The notes beneath the pieces are model-generated. The model worked only from the letters and a program-made list of their open reading frames with translations, did no database searches and had not been told where the DNA came from. The position numbers and the translations under genes are program-made. 64,000 bases of DNA from Kocuria rosea (GTDB lineage: Bacteria; Actinomycetota; Actinomycetes; Actinomycetales; Micrococcaceae), in the NCBI RefSeq assembly GCF_023715525.1, contig NZ_JAMBOG010000002.1, forward strand, positions 1 to 64,000. Direction: 5' to 3'. Of this stretch, positions 28,538 to 38,094 are shown in pieces (positions within the stretch are counted from its first letter, which is position 1; the number at the start of each line of letters is the position of its first letter).

Positions 28538-28876
28538 CTACAGGGCGGTCTCGTCGCGCTCGCCCGTGCGCACGCGCACCGCCTCGGCGACGTCGACGAC
28601 CCACACCTTGCCGTCGCCGGCGCGGCCGGTGTTGGCGGAGGAGACGATGACGTCCACGATGTCGGTCGCCTGGTCGTTGTCGACGAGGATCTCGATCCGG
28701 ACCTTCTCGAGCAGGTCCACGGTGTACTCGGCGCCGCGGTAGACCTCGGTGTGGCCGCGCTGCTGGCCGTAGCCGTAGACGTTCTGCACGGTCATGCCCT
28801 GGATGCCGTAGGACTCGAGCGCGGACTTGATGTCCTTGAACTTGTCCGGGCGCACGATCGCGGTGACGAGTTTCAT
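28538..28876 (-). CDS. glnB: Nitrogen regulatory protein PII
   Basis: 112 aa, the canonical PII length. The start MKLVTAIVRPDKF and the T-loop VYRGAEYTVDLL, with the modifiable Tyr51, are present. The B-loop and C-terminal signature follow (TGRAGDGKVWVVDVAEAVRV). PII integrates 2-oxoglutarate, ATP/ADP and nitrogen status. In actinobacteria Tyr51 is adenylylated by GlnD-type enzymes. It follows amt by 52 nt, so by context it is the GlnK-like partner that gates the ammonium channel. GAAAGG precedes the ATG. Confidence 0.96.
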   Translation of the reverse strand: MKLVTAIVRPDKFKDIKSALESYGIQGMTVQNVYGYGQQRGHTEVYRGAEYTVDLLEKVRIEILVDNDQATDIVDVIVSSANTGRAGDGKVWVVDVAEAVRVRTGERDETAL

Positions 28877-28928
28877 GGAGAAGCTGCCTTTCGTGGGATG
28901 TGGGTGGCGCACGCGGGGAACGAGCCGG

Positions 28929-30278
28929 TCAGCCGGGCACGCGCTCGGAGCGGGCGGGCTCGGCGCCGGCGGCGCTCCCGGCCTCCGCGCCGGCGGGCAC
29001 GAACGCGGCCGTCTCCGCCGCGGCGTGGCGGCCCGGGGTGAAGGAGCCGGTGGCGTCGCCGGAGAGGGAGTACCCGGTCTCGGCGTGCTGCGTGATGTCG
29101 ATGCCGTCGATCTCCTCCCGCTCGGTGATGCGGAAGCCGACGGTCTTGTCGATCACGAAGGCGATCACGAAGGTCAGCACGGCGCAGTAGGCCACGGAGA
29201 CGACCACGGCCACGACCTGGGTGAGCAGCAGCCCGAAGCCGCCGCCGTAGAACAGCCCCGCGGTGCCCTCGGAGGGCAGGGCCACGAAGCCCAGGGCCAC
29301 GGTGCCGACGACGCCGGAGACCAGGTGCACGCCGATGACGTCCAGCGAGTCGTCCATCTTCATCCTGTACTTCAGGCCCACGGCGAGCGCGGAGGCGATG
29401 CCGGCCACGAAGCCGAGCACGATGGCCCACACCGGGGAGACGTTCGCGCACGCCGGGGTGATGGCCACGAGGCCCGCCACGGCGCCGGAGGCGGCGCCCA
29501 GGGACGTCGGGTGGCCGTCGCGGATCCGCTCGGTGAACAGCCAGCCGAGCATGGCGGCGGAGGGCGCCACGAGGGTGTTGATCCAGATCAGCCCGCCCTG
29601 CTCCGCGGTGCCCGCGGCGCCGGCGTTGAAGCCGAACCAGCCGAACCACAGGATCGCGGCGCCGAGCATCACCAGCGGCAGGTTGTGCGGGCGCTGGCTC
29701 GGGTCCTGGCCGAAGCCCTTGCGGGCCCCGACGATGGAGATGAGGATCAGGGCGGCGACGCCGGCGTTGATGTGCACCACGAGCCCGCCGGCGAAGTCGA
29801 TGGCCTCGCCGAGCGCGGCGCCGATGGCTCCGTCCTCGGTCAGGAGGCCCCCGCCCCAGACCATGTAGGCGAGCGGGGCGTAGACGAGGGTGGCCCAGAC
29901 CGGGACGAACAGGGCCCACGCGCCGAACTTGGCGCGGTCGGCGATCGCCCCCGAGATCAGGGCGACGGTGATGATGGCGAAGGTCCCGCCGTAGGCGGCG
30001 CCGAGCAGGTCCTCGGTGCCCATGATGCTGCCCAGGGCGAAGGACGGGACGGGGCTGCCCGTGATCCCGCCCAGGAGCGGGTCCCCGCCGCTCATGGAGT
30101 AGCCCCACAGCACCCACACGACGGAGACGAACCCGATCGCGATGAAGCTCATCATCATCATGTTGAGCACGCCCTTGGCGCGGGTCATGCCTCCGTAGAA
30201 CAGGGCCAGGCCAGGGGTCATGAAGAAGACCATGGCGGCTGCGACGATCGTCCAGACGTGTCCGGCGGTGATTTCCAC
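28929..30278 (-). CDS. amt: Ammonium transporter
   Basis: 449 aa. The AmtB fold is evident, with about 11 hydrophobic segments. Signatures are FFMTPGLALFYGGMTRAKGV, the twin-His residues in DFAGGLVVHINAG and VIGVHLVSGVVG, and WFGWFGFNAGA. The C-terminal cytoplasmic tail (VGFRITEREEIDGIDITQHAETGY) is the PII-contact region, followed by an extra Ala/Glu-rich stretch. I prefer the GTG at 30278, which is 8 nt after GAGAGG, over the GTG at 30287, which abuts it. It is followed by glnB. Confidence 0.95.
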   Translation of the reverse strand: MEITAGHVWTIVAAAMVFFMTPGLALFYGGMTRAKGVLNMMMMSFIAIGFVSVVWVLWGYSMSGGDPLLGGITGSPVPSFALGSIMGTEDLLGAAYGGTFAIITVALISGAIADRAKFGAWALFVPVWATLVYAPLAYMVWGGGLLTEDGAIGAALGEAIDFAGGLVVHINAGVAALILISIVGARKGFGQDPSQRPHNLPLVMLGAAILWFGWFGFNAGAAGTAEQGGLIWINTLVAPSAAMLGWLFTERIRDGHPTSLGAASGAVAGLVAITPACANVSPVWAIVLGFVAGIASALAVGLKYRMKMDDSLDVIGVHLVSGVVGTVALGFVALPSEGTAGLFYGGGFGLLLTQVVAVVVSVAYCAVLTFVIAFVIDKTVGFRITEREEIDGIDITQHAETGYSLSGDATGSFTPGRHAAAETAAFVPAGAEAGSAAGAEPARSERVPG

Positions 30279-30461
30279 GATCTGCACCTCTCTTCTCTTT
30301 CAGGTTGGTCGTTCACCGGTGCCACTGGCCCGCTCCCCATGGGGCCGTCCGGTGCTCACCGTTTCCTTCGAGTCTCCGAGAGAGATGTTTCCGTTGCGCC
30401 CGTGCTGCGTTGCCGCCGTGTTTCATGGGTGCCGCAGGGGTTACGGCGGCGTTAAACCGGC

Positions 30462-30520
30462 GTGGGGGAGCGCGGGAGGGCCACCGGGACGCGCCCGGTG
30501 GCCCTCCTGCGCTCCCCCAC
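30462..30520 (-). terminator. Long hairpin terminator after ftsY
   Basis: A long stem pairs GTGGGGGAGCGC and AGGGCCACCGGG with their complements around ACGCG, interrupted only by a small internal mismatch. It begins 18 nt past the ftsY stop. Confidence 0.8.
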
Positions 30521-30538
30521 GGCGGGGCGCGTGCCGCG

Positions 30539-31684
30539 CTAGTCGAGGAGCGCGTCCACGAAGCTCCCGGGCTCGAAGGGCGCGAGGTCGTCGGGGCCCT
30601 CCCCCAGGCCGATGAGCTTGACGGGCACGCCGAGGCTCTGCTGGATGGCGACGACGATGCCGCCCTTGGCGGTGCCGTCGAGCTTGGTCAGGACGATGCC
30701 GGTGACGTCGACGGCCTCGGAGAACACCCGCGCCTGGGTCATGCCGTTCTGGCCGGTGGTGGCGTCGATGACGAGCAGCACCTCGTCCACCTCCGCGGCC
30801 TTCTCGACGACGCGCTTGATCTTGCCGAGCTGGTCCATCAGCCCCGCCTTGTTCTGCAGCCGCCCGGCGGTGTCGATGAGCACGACGTCCGCCTCCTGCT
30901 CGATGCCGGCGACCACGGCGTCGTAGGCGACGGAGGCGGGGTCGGCGCCCTCCGTCGCCGAGCGCACCGTGGGCACGCCCACGCGGGCGCCCCACGTGGC
31001 GAGCTGGTCCGCGGCGGCGGCGCGGAACGTGTCCGCGGCCCCGAGCATGACCTCCTTGTCCTCGGCCACGAGCACGCGGGCGAGCTTGCCCACGGTCGTC
31101 GTCTTGCCGACGCCGTTGACGCCCACCACGAGCACGACGGCGGGGAGGGGGCCCTTGCGCCCGACGGCCAGGGAGCGGTCCATCGACGGGTCGACCAGCG
31201 CGACGAGCTCCTCCCGCAGCATGGCCTTCACGTGGGCGGGGTCGTCGGCGCCCTCGACCTTCACGCGCCGCTGCAGGGCCTCGACGAGGCGCAGGGAGGC
31301 GTCCGTGCCGAGGTCGGCGAGCAGCAGCGTCTCCTCGATCTCGTCCCACACGTCCTGGTCGATGCGGTCGCGGGAGAGCAGGGACAGTAGGCCCTTGCCG
31401 AAGACGTTGTTGGACTTGGCCAGCCGCCCGCGCAGCCGCGCCATCCGGGAGGCCGCCGACTCGGGCCGGTCCAGGCGCGGGCGCGTGTCCTCCGGGGCGG
31501 TCTCCGTGGTGCCCGCCCGCATCTCGCCGGGGGCCTGCACGGGGTCGCCGCCGAGGTCGTCGGGGTCGCGCGTGGAGGCGTAGCCGCCGCGGGGCGCCTT
31601 CGGCCCGCGCAGCAGCACCAGACCGAGCAGACCCAGGACCACGACGGCGATGAGCACGTAAACAATGACCGGTATCGAATCCAC
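30539..31684 (-). CDS. ftsY: Signal recognition particle receptor FtsY
   Basis: 381 aa. An N-terminal hydrophobic segment (VIVYVLIAVVVLGLLGLVLL, about 5-24) anchors the protein, a feature of many actinobacterial FtsY proteins. An acidic linker follows, then the NG domain: GVNGVGKTTTVGKLARVL, DTFRAAAADQL, VLIDTAGRLQNKA and LTKLDGTAKGG. It receives the Ffh-ribosome complex at the membrane. The GTG start is very close to GGGGGAC. It is divergent from an MFS transporter with 72 nt between them. Confidence 0.96.
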   Translation of the reverse strand: MDSIPVIVYVLIAVVVLGLLGLVLLRGPKAPRGGYASTRDPDDLGGDPVQAPGEMRAGTTETAPEDTRPRLDRPESAASRMARLRGRLAKSNNVFGKGLLSLLSRDRIDQDVWDEIEETLLLADLGTDASLRLVEALQRRVKVEGADDPAHVKAMLREELVALVDPSMDRSLAVGRKGPLPAVVLVVGVNGVGKTTTVGKLARVLVAEDKEVMLGAADTFRAAAADQLATWGARVGVPTVRSATEGADPASVAYDAVVAGIEQEADVVLIDTAGRLQNKAGLMDQLGKIKRVVEKAAEVDEVLLVIDATTGQNGMTQARVFSEAVDVTGIVLTKLDGTAKGGIVVAIQQSLGVPVKLIGLGEGPDDLAPFEPGSFVDALLD

Positions 31685-31744
31685 GTCCCCCAGCTTCTCA
31701 CACCGCCCTGCCCCGCCGACCGGGCCGCGGTCGGCCCGGGGTCC

Positions 31745-31750
31745 TAGACT
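31745..31750 (+). promoter_or_regulatory. -10-like hexamer TAGACT, leaderless layout
   Basis: TAGACT ends 6 nt before the GTG of the MFS gene. There is no Shine-Dalgarno, so transcription would begin at the start codon. Confidence 0.6.
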
Positions 31751-31756
31751 CGTCGG

Positions 31757-33019
31757 GTGCCCGCTCAGCCTCCCGCCCCCGCGCCCGGCCCGGCCAGCGA
31801 CCCCGGTCGTGACCGCGTGCCGCAGCAGATCACGGTGCTCGTCGCCGCCGCCTTCGTCATCGCCATCGGCTACGGCATCGTGGCCCCGGTGCTGCCCCAG
31901 TTCGCCTCGACCTTCGGCGTCGGGGTGGCCGCAGCCTCCGCCGTGGTCAGCGCGTTCGCCCTCGCCCGCCTGCTCTTCGCGCCCGCGGGCGGGCGGATCG
32001 TCAACCGCATCGGCGAGCGCCCCACGTACGTGGTCGGGGTGCTGGTGGTGGCGCTGTCCTCGGCGGCCACGGCGTTCGCGCAGACCTACTGGCAGCTGCT
32101 GCTGTTCCGGGGGCTGGGCGGGATCGGCTCCGTGATGTTCACGATCTCCGCGATGGGCCTGATCGTGCGCCTGGCGCCGCCGCAGATGCGCGGGCGGGTC
32201 TCGGGCTACTACGCCTCGGCGTTCCTCGTCGGCGGGGTGCTCGGGCCGGTGGTCGGCGGGCTGCTCGCCGGGCTCGGCATGCAGGCCCCGTTCCTGATCT
32301 ACGCCGGCGCGCTGGTGGTGGCCGTGGCCGTGGTGCACTTCCGGCTCAAGGACGAGGTCCTGGGCGCCGGCCGCGGGGGCTCGGCCCAGCCGGTGATGAC
32401 CGTGGCCGAGGCCTGGTCGGTGGGCGCCTACCGTTCGGCCGTCGTGTCGAACTTCGCCAACGGCTGGACCTCCTACGGCATCCGCGTGGCCCTCGTGCCG
32501 CTGCTCGCGGTGGCCGTGCTGGGGGCGGGCCCCGAGGTGGCAGGCCTCGCCCTCGCGGTGTTCGCCGCGGGCAACGCCCTGGCCCTGACGGTCACGGGCC
32601 GGCTCACCGACCGGTTCGGGCGCAGGCCGCTGGTGCTCGTGGGGCTCGTGGTCAACGGGCTCGCGACGATGGCCCTGGGCCTCGCCCAGGACGTGCCGTG
32701 GTTCGTGGTGCTCTCCCTCGTCGCGGGCATGGGCTCGGGGACGATGAACCCCGGCCAGCAGGCCGCCGTGGCCGACGTCATCGGCCCCGGGCGGGCGGGC
32801 GGGCCCGTGCTGGCCCGGTACCAGATGAGCGCGGACACCGGGCAGATCCTCGGCCCCGTCGTCGCCGGGGCGCTCGCCGACGCCGCCGGCTTCGGCTGGG
32901 CCTTCGGCGTCTCGGGGGCGCTGCTGCTCGTGGCGGCCCTGGCGTGGCTGCCGGTCCGGGACACGCTGGAGCGCCCCGGCGCCGTCCCCGTGCCCACGGA
33001 CGACCCGGGCGGCCGGTAG
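31757..33019 (+). CDS. MFS transporter, probable drug/metabolite exporter
   Basis: 420 aa with about 12 hydrophobic segments. The loop 2-3 motif is weak (RIVNRIGERPTYVVG), and its counterpart in the second half is clear (GRLTDRFGRRPLVLVG). The motif GSVMFTISAMGLIVRLAPPQ and the C-terminal GMGSGTMNPGQQAAVADVI fit the DHA1-like drug:proton antiporter group. The substrate is not predictable. The gene is leaderless in appearance. It is convergent with smc. Confidence 0.87.
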   Translation: MPAQPPAPAPGPASDPGRDRVPQQITVLVAAAFVIAIGYGIVAPVLPQFASTFGVGVAAASAVVSAFALARLLFAPAGGRIVNRIGERPTYVVGVLVVALSSAATAFAQTYWQLLLFRGLGGIGSVMFTISAMGLIVRLAPPQMRGRVSGYYASAFLVGGVLGPVVGGLLAGLGMQAPFLIYAGALVVAVAVVHFRLKDEVLGAGRGGSAQPVMTVAEAWSVGAYRSAVVSNFANGWTSYGIRVALVPLLAVAVLGAGPEVAGLALAVFAAGNALALTVTGRLTDRFGRRPLVLVGLVVNGLATMALGLAQDVPWFVVLSLVAGMGSGTMNPGQQAAVADVIGPGRAGGPVLARYQMSADTGQILGPVVAGALADAAGFGWAFGVSGALLLVAALAWLPVRDTLERPGAVPVPTDDPGGR

Positions 33020-33022
33020 CGC

Positions 33023-33046
33023 GCTGCGCCACCCCCGCGGCGCAGC
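33023..33046. terminator. Short hairpin between convergent MFS and smc genes
   Basis: An 8-bp stem GCTGCGCC/GGCGCAGC closes an 8-nt loop in the 42-nt gap between the two stop codons. Confidence 0.5.
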
Positions 33047-33061
33047 TCGCCCCGGCACCCC

Positions 33062-36000
33062 TCAGCGCAGCTCGGCGAGGCGCTGCCCGACCACCGTGGT
33101 GACGCCGTCGCCGCGCATCGAGACCCCGTAGAGGACGTCGGCGATCTCCATGGTGCGCTTGTGGTGCGTGATGATGATCAGCTGCGAGGTCTCCTGCAGC
33201 TGCCGGAAGACCGTCAGCAGCCGCCCGAGGTTGCGGTCGTCGAGGGCGGCCTCAACCTCGTCCATCACGTAGAACGGCGAGGGGCGGGCCTTGAAGATGG
33301 CCACGAGCAGCGCGATGGCCGTCAGCGACCGCTCCCCGCCGGAGAGCAGGGACAGCCGCTTGACCTTCTTCCCGGCGGGCCGGGCCTCCACCTCGATGCC
33401 GGTGGTGAGCATGTCCGTGGGGTCCGTCAGCCGCAGCCGGCCCTCCCCGCCGGGGAAGAGCGCGGCGAAGACGTCCTCGAACTGCCGGGCGGTGTCGGCG
33501 TAGGCCTGCGTGAACACGCGCTCGACGTGGTCGTCGACGTCCCGGATGATGCTGCGCAGGTCCTGCCGGGAGCGCTTGAGGTCCTCGAGCTGCTCGGCCA
33601 GGAAGCGGTGGCGCTCCTCGAGGGCGGCGAACTCCTCGAGCGCCAGCGGGTTGACCCGCCCCAGGGAGGCCAGCTCCCTCTCGGCGCGGCGCAGCCGCTT
33701 CTCCTGCTCCGCCCGCACGTACGGGCTGCCCTGCGCGGTCCCGGACAGGCCGCCCTGCCCGTCGCCGGCGGGCGGCGGCGCGTCCGGACCGTCCTGCGCG
33801 CCGGCGGCGTCCGCGGCGTCCGCGACCGGCTCGGGGACCGGCAGGTGCGGGCCGTAGTGCTCCACGAGCGCGTCCGGGGTCAGCCCCAGCTCCTCCCGGG
33901 AGCGGGCCTCGAGGGCCTCGATGCGGGCGCGGTGCTGGGCCCGGGCCAGCTCGTCGCGGTGCACGGAGTCGGTGAGCTGCGCGAGCCGGGCCGCGAGCCG
34001 GTCGTCGGCCGCGCGCAGGTCGGCGAGCTCCGCGTCGAGGCCGGCGCGCACGGCCTCGGCCCGGTCGCGCTCGTGGGCGGCGGCGGCCACGGAGGCGCCG
34101 ACGTGCGCGAGCAGCTGCTCGGCGGCGTCGAGCACGGCCTCGGCGGTGCGGGCCTGGAGGCGCCGGCGCCGGGCCCGGCGCTCGGCCTCCTCCCGGGCCC
34201 GGCGCTCGGCCGCGGCGGCCCGCTCCTGGGACGCGGCCCGGGTGCCCACGGCGCGGGCCTGCTCCTCGAGCGAGCGCAGCACCAGCCGGGCCTCGGTCTC
34301 CGCGGAGCGGGCGTCCGTGGCGGCGCGCTGGAGCGCGTCGCGGCGGGCCGCGGCCTCCAGCTGCGCGGCCTCGGTGTCCTGCGCGCCGAGGTCCTCGGCG
34401 GCCGCGAGGCGCTCGGCGGCCTCCCGCAGGCGCTGCTGCTCGCGCGCGAGGTGCGTGCGCGCGGCGGCGAGCTGGTCGTCGAGGCGCCCGGTCTCGGCCT
34501 CGGCGGAGTCCAGGACGGCACGGACCCGGGACAGCTCCGCCGCCGCCCGGTCGGCGGAGCGCTCCGCGGCGCGCAGGGCGGCGGCGGCCTCCTCGGCGCG
34601 GGCGCGGGCGGCGTCGCGCGCCGCGCCCGCCGTGCGGGCCCCCGCGCGGGCCGCGTCCAGGGACGCGGCGAGCCGGGCGCGCTCCGCCTCGGCGCGCTCG
34701 GCGCCCGCGCGGGTCTCGAGCGTGCCCGCGGCCTCGGCGGCCCCGCCCCGGGCGCTGGAGGCCGTGAAGACGTCGCCGTCGCGGGTCACGGCCGTGAGCC
34801 CCGGCTCGGCGGCGGCGAGCTGCGCCGCGGTGGCGGGGTCCTCGGTGAGCACGGTCCGGGCGAGCGCGGCCCGCACGGCCGCGGCACCCGCCGCGGCGCC
34901 GTCGTCGCCGGTGTGGTCGCCGGTGTGGTCGCCGGTGTGGTTGCCGGTGCCGCCGGCGGTGCCGGGGCGCAGGACCGAGGCCGCGGCCCGGGTGCCGGGG
35001 CGGTCAAGGACGGCCGCGGGCAGCGCGGGCTCCCCCGGGGCGGCGCCGGCCACGAGCAGGTGCACGCGGCCCTCTCCCCCGGCGCGCAGGGACTCGAGCA
35101 CGGCGAGCGCGGCGTCGTGGGAGCGCACGGCGAGGGCGTCGGCGAGGGGTCCGAGGGCGGCGCTCACGGCCCGCTCCCACCCGGGCTCGACGCCGACGAG
35201 GTCCGCGACGGCGCCCACCACGGCCTCGGCGTGCAGCGTGCGCACGGCGCCGGAGCCGTCGGGCTGGCGCAGGGCGGCGTGCAGGGTCTCGGCGCGGGCG
35301 GCCTGGGCGTCGTGGGCGCGCAGCAGCTCCTGGGCGGCCGCCTCGGCCTCCCGGGCGGCGGTCCGCGCGCCGGCGTGGGCGGCGGCGGCCCGGTCGTGCT
35401 CGGCGCGGGCCCGCCCGGCCGCCGTGCGCGCGTCCTGGGCGGCGAGGGCCAGGCGCCCGGCCTCGGCGCCGGCCTGCTCCCGGCGGGCGCCGGCCTCGGC
35501 GTGGGTGGCGTGCAGCCGGGCCAGCTCGTCCTCGGCGGCCTCCACCCGGGAGCGGGCGGCGGCCACGGAGCCCGTGAGCCGGGCCGCGCCCTCGCGGCGG
35601 TCGGCGGCCGAGCGCAGCAGCCCGGTGACGACCGCCTCCTGGGCGCGGGCGGCGGCCTCGGCGGCCTCCCGGTCCTCGACGGCGGCGGAGAGGGCTGCGG
35701 TGGCGTCCTCGGCCTGCTCCACCAGCCGGGCCTGCTCCTGGCGGGTGCGGGCCGCCTGGGCGGCGAGCCGGTCCGGGTCCCGCCCGGGGTCGGCCGGCTC
35801 CTCCGCGGTGCCGAGCAGCCGGCGCCGCTCGGCGGCCAGCGAGGCGAGCGAGCGGTAGCGCTCCTGCACGGCGGCGAGCCGGTACCAGGTGTCCCGGGCG
35901 GCGGTGAGGGCGGGGGTGGCCTGCGCGGCGCGCGCCTCGACGTCGGCGCGGCGGGCGCGGCCGGCGTCGAGGGCGCGCTCGGCCTCCGCCTTCTCGGCGC

Positions 36001-36754
36001 GCAGCCGGCGTTCGAGGTCCTCGTCGACCGCGAGCGTGGTGCGGGCCTGCACGAGGTCGTCGGCGAGCAGCCGCGCGCGGGCGTCGCGCACGTCGTACTG
36101 GATGCGCTGGGCGCGGCGGGCGGTCCGCGCCTGCCGGCCCAGGGGGGTGAGCTGGCGGCGCAGCTCGGCCGTGAGGTCCTCGAGGCGGTCGAGGTTGGCC
36201 TGCATCGCCTCCAGCTTGCGCAGCGTGCGCTCCTTGCGGCGGCGGTGCTTGAGGATGCCCGAGGCCTCCTCCACGAACCCGCGGCGCTCCTCCGGGGTGG
36301 CGTGCAGGACGCGGTCCAGCTGGCCCTGGCCCACGATGACGTGCATCTCCCGGCCGAGCCCGGAGTCGGAGAGCAGCTCCTGGATGTCGAGCAGCCGGCA
36401 GGCGCGGCCGTTGATCGCGTACTCGGAGCCGCCGGTGCGGAAGAGGGTCCGGGAGATCGTCACCTCGGAGTACTCGATCGGCAGGGCGCCGTCGGCGTTG
36501 TCGATGGTGAGGGACACGTGCGCGCGCCCGAGCGGCGCCCTCCCGGAGGTCCCGGCGAAGATCACGTCCTCCATCTTCCCGCCGCGCAGGGACTTCGCCC
36601 CCTGCTCCCCCATCACCCAGGACAGGGCGTCCACCACGTTGGACTTGCCCGAGCCGTTGGGGCCCACGACGGCGGTGACCCCCGGCTCGAACTCGAACGT
36701 GGTCGCGGAGGCGAAGGACTTGAACCCGCGCACGGTGAGGGTCTTCAGGTGCAC
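33062..36754 (-). CDS. smc: Chromosome segregation ATPase SMC
   Basis: 1230 aa, the usual SMC length. The N-terminal head starts VHLKTLTVRGFKSFASATTF with Walker A GPNGSGKSNVVDAL. Two long Ala/Glu/Arg-rich coiled coils flank a hinge near residues 500-660. The C-terminal head has the ABC signature LSGGERSLTA and Walker B FYVMDEVEAALDD, then the H-loop region IIITHHKRTME. SMC with ScpA/ScpB organises and separates the chromosome. The GTG start has AGGAGAC ahead; a -10 TAGAAT lies at 36797-36802 on the minus strand. The hinge holds a short GDHT repeat (12-bp DNA units at 34907-34942). Confidence 0.97.
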   Translation of the reverse strand: MHLKTLTVRGFKSFASATTFEFEPGVTAVVGPNGSGKSNVVDALSWVMGEQGAKSLRGGKMEDVIFAGTSGRAPLGRAHVSLTIDNADGALPIEYSEVTISRTLFRTGGSEYAINGRACRLLDIQELLSDSGLGREMHVIVGQGQLDRVLHATPEERRGFVEEASGILKHRRRKERTLRKLEAMQANLDRLEDLTAELRRQLTPLGRQARTARRAQRIQYDVRDARARLLADDLVQARTTLAVDEDLERRLRAEKAEAERALDAGRARRADVEARAAQATPALTAARDTWYRLAAVQERYRSLASLAAERRRLLGTAEEPADPGRDPDRLAAQAARTRQEQARLVEQAEDATAALSAAVEDREAAEAAARAQEAVVTGLLRSAADRREGAARLTGSVAAARSRVEAAEDELARLHATHAEAGARREQAGAEAGRLALAAQDARTAAGRARAEHDRAAAAHAGARTAAREAEAAAQELLRAHDAQAARAETLHAALRQPDGSGAVRTLHAEAVVGAVADLVGVEPGWERAVSAALGPLADALAVRSHDAALAVLESLRAGGEGRVHLLVAGAAPGEPALPAAVLDRPGTRAAASVLRPGTAGGTGNHTGDHTGDHTGDDGAAAGAAAVRAALARTVLTEDPATAAQLAAAEPGLTAVTRDGDVFTASSARGGAAEAAGTLETRAGAERAEAERARLAASLDAARAGARTAGAARDAARARAEEAAAALRAAERSADRAAAELSRVRAVLDSAEAETGRLDDQLAAARTHLAREQQRLREAAERLAAAEDLGAQDTEAAQLEAAARRDALQRAATDARSAETEARLVLRSLEEQARAVGTRAASQERAAAAERRAREEAERRARRRRLQARTAEAVLDAAEQLLAHVGASVAAAAHERDRAEAVRAGLDAELADLRAADDRLAARLAQLTDSVHRDELARAQHRARIEALEARSREELGLTPDALVEHYGPHLPVPEPVADAADAAGAQDGPDAPPPAGDGQGGLSGTAQGSPYVRAEQEKRLRRAERELASLGRVNPLALEEFAALEERHRFLAEQLEDLKRSRQDLRSIIRDVDDHVERVFTQAYADTARQFEDVFAALFPGGEGRLRLTDPTDMLTTGIEVEARPAGKKVKRLSLLSGGERSLTAIALLVAIFKARPSPFYVMDEVEAALDDRNLGRLLTVFRQLQETSQLIIITHHKRTMEIADVLYGVSMRGDGVTTVVGQRLAELR
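34907..34942. repeat. 12-bp tandem repeat in the smc hinge
   Basis: Three copies of GCCGGTGTGGTC (the last with one change) encode a GDHT/GNHT tetrapeptide repeat in a surface loop of the SMC hinge region. It is in frame and probably slippage-prone. Confidence 0.75.
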
Positions 36755-36983
36755 GGGGGAAGCAGTCTCCTGGGGCGGGGTCGGGCGGGCCCCTCGATTC
36801 TATCCGCGGGCCGGAGCCCGCCCGCGAGACGGTAAGCCTGCAGAGAAACCGGGCGGGGGGACCGGCTGCCCCGTGACCGGCGACTAGACTGACCGCGACC
36901 AGCACCACCCGTCCGCCCTCCGCCGCGGTGCCCTCCACCGGCGGGCCGGACCGTCGACGAGCCCCGAACGAAAGCCAGAGACC

Positions 36984-38009
36984 TTGACCGGTAACTCCAC
37001 GATCCGCCACCGCAACGCCGCTCTGCTCGCCATCACGAAGGTGGAGGCGGACGAGGTGGTCCCCTCCTCCCGCGCCGACGAGATCCTCTCGGACACGTTC
37101 GCGCGGCTGAAGATGCCGAAGGGGCTGCTGGTACGGCTCGCGGGCGTCAAGGAGCGGCGCGAGTGGGCCCCGGGACGCCACTTCACCGACGGCGCCGTGG
37201 AGGCCGGCCAGGCCGCCCTGGACCAGGCCGGCATCCGCCCGGACCAGGTGGGGCTGCTGATCAACGCCTCGGTGACCCGAGACGGCTACGAGCCGGCGGT
37301 GGCCGTGTCCGTGCACCACCGCCTCGGCCTGGCCCCCTCCGCCCTGACCTTCGACGTGACCAACGCGTGCCTGGGCTTCGTCAACGCCCTCACGATCGCC
37401 TCCACGATGATCGACTCGGGCGCCGTCGAGTACGCCGTCGTGATCGCCGGGGAGGACCCGAGCCCCTGGCACCGGGAGACCTACGAGCGGCTCCAGGCCC
37501 CGGACGTGACCCGCGACCAGGTGGTGCGCGAGTTCGCCACCCTCACGCTGGGCGCGGGCGCGGCCGCGGCCGTCGTCGGCCCGGCCGAGCGGCACCCCGA
37601 GGGCCACCGCATCGTGGGCTCCGTGGCCCGCTCCGCCACGGAGCACCACGGCCTGTGCATCGGCGGCTTCGACGGCATGTACACCGATGCCACGGGGCTG
37701 CTCAAGCACGGCGTGGGCCTGCTCGTGGACGCCTGGCACGACGCGCACGCCGACGGCTGGGACTGGACGGACATGGACCGCTACATCGCCCACCAGGTCT
37801 CGACGTCCCACACGAACAAGCTGCTGGACGACGTCGGGATCGACCCCGGGCGCTTCCCGCTGACGTTCCCGTTCTGGGGCAACGTGGCCGCCGCCGCGCT
37901 GCCGATGACCCTCGCCCTGGAGGCCGAGCGGCTCGAGGCCGGCCAGCGCGTCCTGTGCCTGGGCGTCGGCTCGGGGCTGAACTCGACGTACATGGAGATC
38001 GAGTGGTGA
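36984..38009 (+). CDS. oleA: OleA, acyl-CoA head-to-head (Claisen) condensing enzyme
   Basis: 341 aa, thiolase superfamily. The nucleophile Cys129 lies in DVTNACLGFVN and the catalytic His in YIAHQVSTSH; the Asn region reads FPFWGNVAAAA. Glu103 in TRDGYEP is 26 residues before the Cys, as for the general base Glu117 of Xanthomonas OleA. OleA joins two fatty acyl-CoAs into a beta-keto acid, the first step of long-chain olefin synthesis. The start is a TTG with only a weak purine stretch ahead. A TAGACT -10-like hexamer lies at 36885-36890, giving a leader of about 85 nt. oleBC follows 85 nt on. Confidence 0.92.
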   Translation: MTGNSTIRHRNAALLAITKVEADEVVPSSRADEILSDTFARLKMPKGLLVRLAGVKERREWAPGRHFTDGAVEAGQAALDQAGIRPDQVGLLINASVTRDGYEPAVAVSVHHRLGLAPSALTFDVTNACLGFVNALTIASTMIDSGAVEYAVVIAGEDPSPWHRETYERLQAPDVTRDQVVREFATLTLGAGAAAAVVGPAERHPEGHRIVGSVARSATEHHGLCIGGFDGMYTDATGLLKHGVGLLVDAWHDAHADGWDWTDMDRYIAHQVSTSHTNKLLDDVGIDPGRFPLTFPFWGNVAAAALPMTLALEAERLEAGQRVLCLGVGSGLNSTYMEIEW

Positions 38010-38094
38010 GCCCGCGGCGCTGAGCACCGCACGCCGCACGACCGCCCCGCCCGACCTCCCCCGCTCGACCGCACCCGTGAGGAGCACCACGCCC

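Noticed and set aside
34900-34950. Short direct repeats in smc as possible binding sites
   Set aside because: They keep the SMC frame and encode a tetrapeptide repeat; no array elsewhere.
33161-36835. Long open frame antisense to smc
   Set aside because: Gly/Ala/Val-rich shadow of the smc reading frame with no recognisable motif.
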